This document shows, piece after piece, positions 8,053 to 15,303 of a stretch of DNA of 64,000 nt; the first letter of the stretch is position 1, and every line of letters starts with the position of its first letter. The DNA is from Candidatus Manganitrophus noduliformans. GTDB taxonomy: Bacteria; Nitrospirota; Nitrospiria; SBBL01; Manganitrophaceae. The translations under genes and the position numbers were made by a program. The notes under the pieces were generated by a model, which was not told where the DNA came from, ran no database searches, and saw only the letters and a program-made list of their open reading frames with translations. The stretch spans positions 62,001-126,000 of the forward strand of contig NZ_VTOW01000002.1 of assembly GCF_012184425.1 (NCBI RefSeq). The letters run 5' to 3'.

Positions 8053-8862
8053 TTTCCTTTTATGCCTTCGGATAGAAGCTTCAAGCAGTTCCCGAACGAA
8101 TCGCTTTTTATGGGGACGGAGATCGGGATTCTCATTCAAGTAAGCGCGGAGGAACCAGAGTCGGTCTTTAAGAGAAATCGCTTCAAAGCGGATATCGTTC
8201 AGGTCTCTTAAGTCGTGGAGGCGCCGTGAATTTGGAAGCGACCGGAAGGAGCGTGCCCCTTCATTGTCGAGAAAATAGAGATCAAAAAGGCCGTTCCCGG
8301 AAGAGGCGGTAATCCAGAGATTACCCAAATTGAGGTCTCCGTGGTAAATCCCCTTGGCATGTAAAGAACCGATCACCCGGCCGAGCCGGTAAAAGAAATT
8401 TACTCTTGAAATTGATAATTTCAGAAGAGAGTCTTTAAAAGACTCTTTAAGAAAAGAGCGAAGCGAAACCGCCTCAACCGCTTCCGTCACAAAAAAAGAC
8501 TTCTGAACAAAACCGAAGGTCCGCTTTTCTCCGACCAAGATCACCGGAGGGGTCTTGAAACCTTCCTGGAGAAGCATCCCCGCGTTTTCCCAGGCAAGTC
8601 GGCCCTTAGTTTTCAGAAAGGGGGCCTTCACCACATGCCGCCAGTGTTTGTAGAGAAAAAATTTGACGAATAATTCCTTCTCCTCCCAGCGGAGCCTGAA
8701 AACAGCGGTCAACCGACCTGTCTGAATTTTTACCGCATCAGCATCCTTCAGCAACGCTTCCGGACCGATTCGGTGGAGCAACTCCTCCCGGTGATAATCT
8801 TCGCGGATCCAGAGATGCGTCCCGTCGAGATCCCGTTCGATATAGCCTGGATAAACTTGCAT
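8050..8862 (-). CDS. LPS kinase-like protein (InaA/WaaP/KdkA family), copy 2
   Basis: 270 residues from the ATG at 8862 (MQVYPGYIERDLDG). The reading frame continues upstream, but the only earlier start codons are poor (for example TTG at 8973). Kinase features are a nucleotide-site lysine in FVKFFLYK (66-72), catalytic loop HGDLNLGN (174-181) and a DN/DFG-type LDNEGA (198-203). A role in phosphorylating the LPS inner core is expected from the family and neighbours. The TAG stop is formed by the palindrome at 8027-8052. It is only distantly similar to the kinase at 6027-6878, so a recent duplication is unlikely. Confidence 0.78.
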   Translation of the reverse strand: MQVYPGYIERDLDGTHLWIREDYHREELLHRIGPEALLKDADAVKIQTGRLTAVFRLRWEEKELFVKFFLYKHWRHVVKAPFLKTKGRLAWENAGMLLQEGFKTPPVILVGEKRTFGFVQKSFFVTEAVEAVSLRSFLKESFKDSLLKLSISRVNFFYRLGRVIGSLHAKGIYHGDLNLGNLWITASSGNGLFDLYFLDNEGARSFRSLPNSRRLHDLRDLNDIRFEAISLKDRLWFLRAYLNENPDLRPHKKRFVRELLEASIRRHKRK

Positions 8863-9053
8863 GAAAGATTGAATCGACTGACCTTGGCTTCTAAAAGTCA
8901 AAGAGCAGAAAGGCTCACCCCACGGAACGAATGACCCCTCAATATAGCAGCAGATGGATGAGAGATCAAGCAAAAATGGGGAAAGATCTGGAGCAAAAAC
9001 GGCTACTTTCGAGAAAAGATCGTCCCTATGCTTTGAAACTCGACACGTACTAC

Positions 9054-9224
9054 TTAGGATAGTTTTATCGCTTCATCAATGAGCATCACCGGAATCTCCT
9101 CCCGGATCGGATAGAGAAGCTTGCACTTCGGACAGATCAAGCCGTCCCCTTTATCGTTTAACTGAACATCCCCCTTGCATTTGGGGCAGGCCAAGATCTC
9201 AAGCAGCTCTTTATTGATTCCCAT
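9054..9224 (-). CDS. Trm112-like zinc-ribbon protein (YcaR family)
   Basis: 56 residues: MGINKELLEILACPKCKGDV, then GLICPKCKLLYPIREEIPVML. The two CPKC knuckles and the C-terminal YPIREEIPVML are the hallmark of the Trm112/UPF0434 family. YcaR sits next to lpxK/kdsB in enterobacteria. Trm112 proteins activate partner methyltransferases in eukaryotes and archaea; the bacterial partner is not defined. GAGGAAGAG precedes the ATG at 9224, which overlaps the end of the heptosyltransferase gene by 14 bases. Location inside the LPS operon repeats the known association with Kdo/lipid A genes. Confidence 0.9.
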   Translation of the reverse strand: MGINKELLEILACPKCKGDVQLNDKGDGLICPKCKLLYPIREEIPVMLIDEAIKLS

Positions 9225-10260
9225 CTCTTCCTCCTCTTTTCTCAATCGCCTGGACGACATCATCGACAGAAATCGCCTTCATACACTCATTCCCGCGGAC
9301 ACAGCGGTCCCGCCGGCAGCCGGCGCAGCCGACTTCTTTTCGGACCACCGTGTGCCCTGCGCCATAGGGGCCGATCTTCCTCGGGTCGGTCGGACCGAAG
9401 AGGGCCACCACCGGCGTTCCAACGGCCGCCGCAAGGTGCATCGGACCGGAATCATTGCAGACGAAGAATTGCGCCTGCCGAATCAGTTCGGCCAGCTCCG
9501 GCAGGGCCGTCTTTCCGGCCAGGTTCATCGCCGGCTGTTTCATCTGTTGAAGAATCCGATCGACCTCTTCCCGCTCTCCTTTGCTCCCGACAAAAACAAC
9601 CGGAATTTTCTTTTCCCGAATCAACCAGTCGGCCAACGCTGCAAAACGGGTCGGCTCCCACTTTTTGCTTTCCCATCGCGCCGTGGAATGGATCAATGCG
9701 AAAGAGGCCTGCTCCGAAAGACCCCCCTCGGACAAAAGCCGCCGGACATTCGCCGCAAACTCGGTCGAAGAGGGGATGTCGAAGTGAACCCCCTCTACGT
9801 CGCATCCCAACGCCTTCGCCACCCTCCGATAGCGATCGACCGCATGGACGATTCCTTCCGGAACCGGCACTCGCTCCGTGTAAAACCAAGGGGCCCCTTC
9901 CCGCGCGGCGGAAAAACCGATCCGAACAGGGGCCCCCGACACATAACCCAAGAGCGCGCTTCGCAGAAGCCCTTGGAAATCGACGACCAGATCGAACCGA
10001 TGTTTCCGGACCGCCTGGATCAATTGTCGAACCTCACCCCATCTAAAGGGAACGGCGATTACCTCATCGATCGCAGAATGTCCCTTCAAGATCCCCGCCC
10101 ATTCCGACTTCACCAGCCAGGAGATTCGCGCCGACGGGAAGCGCTTCCGAATCGCCCCCACGGCGGGAAGGGCGTCGATAACATCCCCCAACGAGCTCGG
10201 CTTGATGATAAGGATTTCCCGAAAGTCTCTCCGCGCTTTATCCGATCTCGCGCCCGTCAT
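9211..10260 (-). CDS. Lipopolysaccharide heptosyltransferase I-like (GT9)
   Basis: 349 residues from the ATG at 10260, which overlaps the upstream stop as ATGA. The N-terminus is FREILIIKPSSLGDVIDALP, and the donor domain has FFVCNDSGPMHLAAAVGTPV with GPTDP. These are the ADP-heptose site motifs of WaaC/WaaF. A late GCAGCRRDRCVRGNECM segment is the cysteine-rich region often seen in this family. The enzyme adds L-glycero-D-manno-heptose to Kdo2-lipid A. The SSLGDV motif and association with Kdo genes favour WaaC over WaaF, but this is inference. Much longer open frames upstream are readthrough of the neighbouring gene. Confidence 0.88.
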   Translation of the reverse strand: MTGARSDKARRDFREILIIKPSSLGDVIDALPAVGAIRKRFPSARISWLVKSEWAGILKGHSAIDEVIAVPFRWGEVRQLIQAVRKHRFDLVVDFQGLLRSALLGYVSGAPVRIGFSAAREGAPWFYTERVPVPEGIVHAVDRYRRVAKALGCDVEGVHFDIPSSTEFAANVRRLLSEGGLSEQASFALIHSTARWESKKWEPTRFAALADWLIREKKIPVVFVGSKGEREEVDRILQQMKQPAMNLAGKTALPELAELIRQAQFFVCNDSGPMHLAAAVGTPVVALFGPTDPRKIGPYGAGHTVVRKEVGCAGCRRDRCVRGNECMKAISVDDVVQAIEKRGGRDGNQ

Positions 10261-11852
10261 TCGGCGATCCACCCCCGCCGTTGGAGGTCTTCCAGAATCC
10301 ACCCGACCGCCGCGGGGAGGTCGTCGGCGACATGATCCGGCCGTGTTCCCGCTTGTATCATCTCCTGCAGCGAGGCCTCGCCGTGCCCGGTGCGGACGAG
10401 CACCCCCTTCATCCCTCCGCGCGCCAGTCCCATATCGAGCGGCTTGTCCCCGACCACATACGATCCGGAAAGATCGATCGGATGCTCTGAAATCGCCTGT
10501 TCGATCATTCCCATCTGCGGTTTTCGGCAGGTACAGGGGATGATCTGCGGATGATGTGGACAATAATAGATCCCGTCCAGGTGCGCCCCGGCTTCGGCCA
10601 GAACTGTTTTGAGATGATGATGCACCTGACCGATCATCTCCTCATCAAAAATCCCTCTCGCCACGCCGGACTGATTCGTCACGATGATCACCGAAATGCC
10701 TCGCCGGTTGAGCCGCGCGATCGCTTCGGCGGCCCCCGGGATCATCGAATACTTATGAAGCGCATCCATGTGGCCGACATCGTGATTGATCGTTCCATCT
10801 CGATCGAGAAAAACGGCAATCTTCCTTCTTCCGAGGCGCGCCATCTGTCGCTCCGCCGCCTCTGCCACCGCCTCGACCGACACCCCGGTCATACAGCGAT
10901 GATCGATCGGGCACTCCCGGTGGGTGCAGGGAGCGCAATCGACCTTGTTCCGAACGATCAGATCGTCCGCGCCGGCCGGGGAGGTCGCATCGGGATTGGT
11001 CGGACCGAAAACCGCCACCACCGACACCCCCAACGCCGAGGCGATGTGCATCGGCCCCGAATCGTTGGTAATGAAAAGACGGCAGCGCGAGAGCAAGGCC
11101 ATCATCATCCGGACGGTTGTTTTCCCTGCCATGACCACGGCCGGATGTTTCATATTTCGGCGGACCTCCTCCGAAATGGCGATTTCGGCCGGACCGCCGA
11201 AAATGACCACCCTCGCCGAATGCCGCGCCGCCAGCCGGTCGGCCGCCGCTGCAAACCGGGCCGGGTCCCAGCGTTTCGAAGAACCGTAGGCCGCCCCGGG
11301 ATTGATGCCGATCACCTGCTCCCAGCGGGCGATCCCCTCGGCGAGAAGAAGGTCCGACGCCGATTGTTTCTCCTTCTCGGAGATCACCAGAAAAGGGCGC
11401 CGTTCAAATTCACTCGCCGATCCCACCGAACTCATCAAATGGAGGTAGGCCTCCCTTTGATGCAAGGGGGCCGATTTTTTTTCGAGCGACTTCGTCAAAA
11501 GAAATCGCCGACCGTCGGCGGCATAACCGACCCGTTCCGGAATGCCGGCGGCCGCGGTGATCAAGGCCGCTTCGAACGCATTCTGAAGAAGAAAGGCAAG
11601 ATCGAACCGACCCTCGTGAATCGAACGAACCAATCGCCACAATCCCGCGAGGCCGGCGTGCCGTCCGGGAGATTCGTAGACCAACAACCGGTCAATCGCC
11701 GGATGGTGCTCGAAGAGGGCCGCCACCGGCGGCTTCGCCAGAAGGGTGATCCGGCTCTCAGGAAAACGGGCGCGCAGCGCCGAGAGGGTCGGAATCGCCA
11801 TGACGGCATCCCCGATCCAATTCGGCGCCCGAACTAATATCTTATTAAACAT
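10257..11852 (-). CDS. waaF: Bifunctional heptosyltransferase II - D,D-heptose 1,7-bisphosphate phosphatase fusion (WaaF-GmhB)
   Basis: 531 residues, much longer than a lone heptosyltransferase (about 340). Residues 1-340 are GT9: ILVRAPNWIGDAVMAIP at the start, NDSGPMH at 263-269, GPTNPD near 283. After a short basic linker (ARLGRRK) comes a HAD-IIIA phosphatase of GmhB type: FLDRDGTIN (348-356), VTNQSGVARG, the zinc site CPHHPQ...CTCRKP, and GDKPLDMGLA. One chain therefore holds an enzyme that makes the ADP-heptose precursor and the enzyme that uses ADP-heptose. There is no stop between the halves. ATG at 11852 follows a heptamer-repeat gap. Confidence 0.93.
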   Translation of the reverse strand: MFNKILVRAPNWIGDAVMAIPTLSALRARFPESRITLLAKPPVAALFEHHPAIDRLLVYESPGRHAGLAGLWRLVRSIHEGRFDLAFLLQNAFEAALITAAAGIPERVGYAADGRRFLLTKSLEKKSAPLHQREAYLHLMSSVGSASEFERRPFLVISEKEKQSASDLLLAEGIARWEQVIGINPGAAYGSSKRWDPARFAAAADRLAARHSARVVIFGGPAEIAISEEVRRNMKHPAVVMAGKTTVRMMMALLSRCRLFITNDSGPMHIASALGVSVVAVFGPTNPDATSPAGADDLIVRNKVDCAPCTHRECPIDHRCMTGVSVEAVAEAAERQMARLGRRKIAVFLDRDGTINHDVGHMDALHKYSMIPGAAEAIARLNRRGISVIIVTNQSGVARGIFDEEMIGQVHHHLKTVLAEAGAHLDGIYYCPHHPQIIPCTCRKPQMGMIEQAISEHPIDLSGSYVVGDKPLDMGLARGGMKGVLVRTGHGEASLQEMIQAGTRPDHVADDLPAAVGWILEDLQRRGWIAE

Positions 11853-11860
11853 AATCCTCG

Positions 11861-11955
11861 TTATTCGCTACACGTTATTTGTTAATCGTAAAACAGAAAA
11901 GATTGATCTTTGTCTTGGGTCTTCACGTTTAACGTTTAACTGATAACGTTTAACG
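11861..11955. repeat. Heptamer-array element A (lpxL/waaF gap)
   Basis: Two runs of 7-bp units in the gap between lpxL and waaF-gmhB. At 11861-11888 four units fit TTAnTCG; at 11921-11955 five units fit TTTAACG. Both run in the same direction on the plus strand and are separated by a segment with a small hairpin (AAAGAT-TG-ATCTTT). The second array overlaps the TAA stop of lpxL. The heptad phase is kept although individual units differ by one to three bases. Confidence 0.75.
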
Positions 11956-12837
11956 TTTTTTCTGCTCTTGTGTTTTCCATCTCCGATGGACCCACAGCCA
12001 GTGATCGGGATAACGCCGGACGGCCGCTTCGATCGTTCGGGTAAAAAGAGCGGTCGCCTCTGTCAGATCCCTCTCCAGATCACCCGTCCGTACAATCTCC
12101 AACCGCTTCTCGATGAGGACGCGATGACGGCTTCCCTCACGGACAATAAAGGTCGGCAAAACGGCGGCGCCGGTCCGGAGGGCCAGGACCGCCAACCCCT
12201 TGTGGGTCGCCGCGGGCCGCCCGAAGTAATCGACGAAAACCGCTTCGCCCGGCGCCGTATTCTGATCGAGGAGAATGCCGACCACTTCCCCGGCCCGGAG
12301 GAGCCGCAAGAGCTCCGCCGCGGAGGTTCTTTTATTCAGAACCCGATTTCCGAACCGCTCGCGCCAGGCATTGACCATCCGGTTTAAATCGGGGTTATCG
12401 AGCGGCCGCGCCACGACATTCATCCGTGTTCCCAAAAGCGAAATCGACATCCCCATCCATTCCCAATTTCCGAAATGGGCCGTCAGAATGACCACCCCTT
12501 TTTGCTCACGGATCGCGGCTTCATAATGCTCGATCCCCTCGAATGTCGTCCGGCCCATCATCTCGGCCGCGGGCTTTCCTTGAACCCAGGCAAACTCGAC
12601 AACCGTCCGGCCCAAATTCTCGAAAGCCGCCACGGCGATCCGCTTCCGTTCGCGTTCGCTCCGCTCTTTGCCGAGCGCTACGTTGAGGTTCACCTGCGCA
12701 ACCGCCCGGTGACGGCGATCGGCGAGGTAAAAAAGCCGTCCGAGGAGCGCACCGCCCTCCACCGCGACCCGGTAAGGAAGGACCTGGAAGAGAGAGATAA
12801 AAAAACGGGCTAAAAGATATTCGAACTTCTCTTTCAT
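11950..12837 (-). CDS. lpxL: Lipid A late acyltransferase (LpxL/HtrB-type lysophospholipid acyltransferase)
   Basis: 295 residues from the ATG at 12837 (MKEKFEYLLARFFISLFQVL), 8 bases after lpxK. One N-terminal membrane anchor is followed by the catalytic ILTAHFGNWEWMG (HX4E-type, here H-F-G-N-W-E), then ILLDQNTAPGEAVFVDYFGR and the C-terminal PDHWLWVHRRWK, all LpxL/LpxM hallmarks. It transfers a fatty acyl chain from acyl-ACP to Kdo2-lipid IVA on the cytoplasmic side of the inner membrane. Which secondary chain it adds is unknown. The stop codon lies inside heptamer-array element A. Confidence 0.92.
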   Translation of the reverse strand: MKEKFEYLLARFFISLFQVLPYRVAVEGGALLGRLFYLADRRHRAVAQVNLNVALGKERSERERKRIAVAAFENLGRTVVEFAWVQGKPAAEMMGRTTFEGIEHYEAAIREQKGVVILTAHFGNWEWMGMSISLLGTRMNVVARPLDNPDLNRMVNAWRERFGNRVLNKRTSAAELLRLLRAGEVVGILLDQNTAPGEAVFVDYFGRPAATHKGLAVLALRTGAAVLPTFIVREGSRHRVLIEKRLEIVRTGDLERDLTEATALFTRTIEAAVRRYPDHWLWVHRRWKTQEQKKR

Positions 12838-12845
12838 CGGACTGC

Positions 12846-13982
12846 CTACACCGATCGCAGCGTCGGTTTTGAATGAAACAGGAGCGACTCCCACTTGGCC
12901 GGATCTTCCCAGAAGATGATATCGACCCGGAGAGCCCACACGACAAAATCTTTTGGGAGAAGCGCTTTTATTTTCACCGCATCTTTCTCGGTCGTGACCA
13001 CCCATTTGGCCCCGAGTTGATCGGCTTTTTTTCGGATCTTCTCCAGGTCGGAGAGTTGGTAAGAATGGTGATCCCGAAAGACCACCTGTTCACGAAGATC
13101 GACCCCCAGCCGCTTGAGGAGCATTCCGAATGAGTCTGGATTTCCGATCCCGCAGAAACTCAGGACCGGCTCCTTCACCAGTGTGCCGGCGGGCAGTGCC
13201 GTCCCGTTCCGCACATCAATCAGCCGCGACGGTTGGAATGACGTTCGAACGCAAGGCTTTCCGAAGCGCTCGATCTCGCCGATCCACTCGGAGGCATCGG
13301 CCTGGTCCTCGGAACGGGTAAAGATCACCACATCAGCCCGCCGGACCTCGGAGAGCGGCTCTCGCAGCGCTCCTCTCGGAAGAAGCGCCCCGTTCCCAAA
13401 GGGGTTTGTCGCATCCACGAGAAGAATGTTCAGATCCCGATGAAGCCGGATGTGCTGAAAGCCGTCGTCCAAAAGAATAAGGTCGAGATGAAACCGCTCC
13501 AAGAGCCATTGGCAGCCTTTATAACGATCCGAGGAGACAAGGATCGGGATCCCTTTGAGCCGCTGCGCCATCAGATAAGGTTCATCTCCGGCCGTCTCGG
13601 GCCTTTCCAAGATTTCTTGACCATCGGAAACCAAACGAAGCGGGCCCTTGTACGTTCCTCGATAGCCCCGGCTGACAATCCCGACCGTGTATCCCCGCTC
13701 TTGCCACTTCTTCGCCAGGAAGATCGTAAAGGGGGTTTTCCCGGTCCCCCCGACCGTAAGATTTCCGATGCTCACGACAAGGCAATCGACCTTCTTGCGC
13801 GGCAGCATTCCCTTTTCGTAGAGCAAGATCCGAAGGCGGCACGAAAGGCCATAGAGCGACGCCAGGATCGAGAAGGGGAAGAGGATCGTCTCGGACACAC
13901 CCCTCCCCTTGTTCCAGACCCACTTCCACAAAGGGACCCGCCTTCGATTCCCTTTTTGATTGGGGTTTAGTTTTCGAGCCAC
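12846..13982 (-). CDS. lpxK: Tetraacyldisaccharide 4'-kinase
   Basis: 378 residues. An N-terminal hydrophobic segment (ETILFPFSILASLYGLSCRL) is followed by the P-loop SIGNLTVGGTGKTPF, then GIVSRGYRG, DDGFQHIRLHRDLNILLVD and LLPRGALREPLS, all conserved in LpxK. It phosphorylates the 4' position of the lipid A disaccharide at the inner membrane. The most likely start is the GTG at 13982, which overlaps the waaA stop by 16 bases. Order waaA-lpxK-lpxL gives consecutive enzymes of the Raetz pathway. Confidence in function is high; the exact start is less certain. Confidence 0.94.
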   Translation of the reverse strand: MARKLNPNQKGNRRRVPLWKWVWNKGRGVSETILFPFSILASLYGLSCRLRILLYEKGMLPRKKVDCLVVSIGNLTVGGTGKTPFTIFLAKKWQERGYTVGIVSRGYRGTYKGPLRLVSDGQEILERPETAGDEPYLMAQRLKGIPILVSSDRYKGCQWLLERFHLDLILLDDGFQHIRLHRDLNILLVDATNPFGNGALLPRGALREPLSEVRRADVVIFTRSEDQADASEWIGEIERFGKPCVRTSFQPSRLIDVRNGTALPAGTLVKEPVLSFCGIGNPDSFGMLLKRLGVDLREQVVFRDHHSYQLSDLEKIRKKADQLGAKWVVTTEKDAVKIKALLPKDFVVWALRVDIIFWEDPAKWESLLFHSKPTLRSV

Positions 13983-15283
13983 CGCGCAACCTGCTCTAAG
14001 TTTCGCATGACCGCACCCCGGTTTGCCAGAACGACTTGATACGCGCTCTCCCCCCGCTTCTTCATCTCGTCGGGATGCTGCATCAGCCAGACCATCTGCA
14101 GCCCCATCTCTTTTCCGCCGGAAACCTCCATCCCCCCCCCCGACCCTTTGAGCTGATCGGCGATCTCTTTAAAGTTGGACATGTGCGGACCAAAGAAAAC
14201 CGGCCTCCGATGGGCGGCGACTTCGAGGACATTATGCCCTCCGATCGGGACCAGACTCCCTCCGACAAAAACCAGATCGGCCAGGGCATAATATTGATCG
14301 AGCTCCCCCAGCGTGTCGAGAAGAATCACCCTTTCATTCCTCATTCCTAATTCCTCATTCCTCATTCGATTCAGCGCCGTCTTCCTGACGCAAGCCATTC
14401 CTCTTTGGATCAGGAGTTCCTCTACCCGGCCGAGCCGGTCCAGATGGCGGGGAGCGATCAGGAGTTTCATCGGGCCGATCGCATCGGCGATGATCCGATA
14501 CGCATCGAGAACCGATTCCTCTTCCCCCTCGTGGGTGCTCCCGGCGATCATCAGCCGCTCACCCGGCGCGAGGCCGATCTCGGTCCGCAAGGTCCCCGCT
14601 TCTTTGGGCACGCCTCGCGACGCCGCTTGATCATATTTCATATTTCCCGTCCGGATCACCCGATCAGAGGGGGCCCCGAGCGTCCGGATCTTTTCCGCAT
14701 CCCGCTCCGTCTGCATCAGAAAAAGAGAAACCTCTTCCAGGACGGAGGATAAAAAGAAACGGACCCGGCGATAGCGGCGGAATCCACGCTCCGAGATCCG
14801 GCCGTTGATCAGAATCGAAGGGATTCCTTTTTTCGAAAGGGTCCGAAGAAAATTCGGCCAGAGTTCCGTCTCCAGGAAAATAAAAAGGGCCGGAGAAATC
14901 CGCTCGACCACCGACCGGGTCACCCAGGGCAAATCAAACGGGAAGTAGATAAACTGATCGACCCCTTTCAAACGCTGGCGGGCCGCCGCCTGGCCGGTCG
15001 GCGTCGTCGTCGAAAAAATAATTCCCGCTTTAGGATACCGCCGGCGGAGCGATTGAATAAAAAGCTCCGAGGAGATCACTTCGCCCACCGAAACGGCATG
15101 GACCCAAATGACCTGGCGCCCCTCGATCGCCTTGAAGAAATCGCGGGGATACCGTCCCAGGCGCTGCATCACCCCGTCACGGTAGGCCGGCCGGCCGATG
15201 AGACGCCGGAGAAGATAGAGGGAGAGGGGGGGGAGCAACAACAAGATCATTGCCTGATAGACCCCGAAGAGCAATCTTTTCAT
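13967..15283 (-). CDS. waaA: 3-deoxy-D-manno-octulosonic acid (Kdo) transferase
   Basis: 438 residues with an N-terminal membrane anchor. Diagnostic stretches are QVIWVHAVSVGEVISSELFI, FSTTTPTGQAAARQRL, FLETELWPNFLRTLSKKGIP, GNMKYDQA and FVGGSLVPIGGHNVLEVA. It transfers Kdo from CMP-Kdo to lipid IVA. An oddity: residues about 306-317 (RMRNEELGMRNE) are encoded by a five-unit heptamer array at 14332-14366, inserted in frame in the loop just before VILLDTLGELDQYY. Relatives have a shorter variable loop there, so the repeat is probably tolerated. Single-copy waaA; mono- or bifunctional action cannot be told. Confidence 0.94.
   Translation of the reverse strand: MKRLLFGVYQAMILLLLPPLSLYLLRRLIGRPAYRDGVMQRLGRYPRDFFKAIEGRQVIWVHAVSVGEVISSELFIQSLRRRYPKAGIIFSTTTPTGQAAARQRLKGVDQFIYFPFDLPWVTRSVVERISPALFIFLETELWPNFLRTLSKKGIPSILINGRISERGFRRYRRVRFFLSSVLEEVSLFLMQTERDAEKIRTLGAPSDRVIRTGNMKYDQAASRGVPKEAGTLRTEIGLAPGERLMIAGSTHEGEEESVLDAYRIIADAIGPMKLLIAPRHLDRLGRVEELLIQRGMACVRKTALNRMRNEELGMRNERVILLDTLGELDQYYALADLVFVGGSLVPIGGHNVLEVAAHRRPVFFGPHMSNFKEIADQLKGSGGGMEVSGGKEMGLQMVWLMQHPDEMKKRGESAYQVVLANRGAVMRNLEQVARWLEN
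14332..14366. repeat. Heptamer array inside the waaA coding sequence
   Basis: Five consecutive 7-bp units with plus-strand consensus CCTCATT (one unit CCTAATT, first unit TTTCATT) lie within waaA. On the coding strand they read as repeats of AATGAGG and encode MRNEELGMRNE-type residues without breaking the frame. This is the same heptad pattern as in the intergenic elements but with a different word and without an inverted partner. Confidence 0.85.
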
Positions 15284-15303
15284 TCCCGTATCCTGATTCC
15301 GCT

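Noticed and set aside
10261-10563. N-terminal extension of the heptosyltransferase gene to 10563
   Set aside because: The extra 101 residues are out-of-frame readthrough of the GmhB domain; the ATG at 10260 overlaps the upstream stop as ATGA.
9175-11837. Two long plus-strand open frames (386 and 428 codons)
   Set aside because: They mirror the two heptosyltransferase genes on the opposite strand; His/Arg/Gly-rich composition and no start signals.
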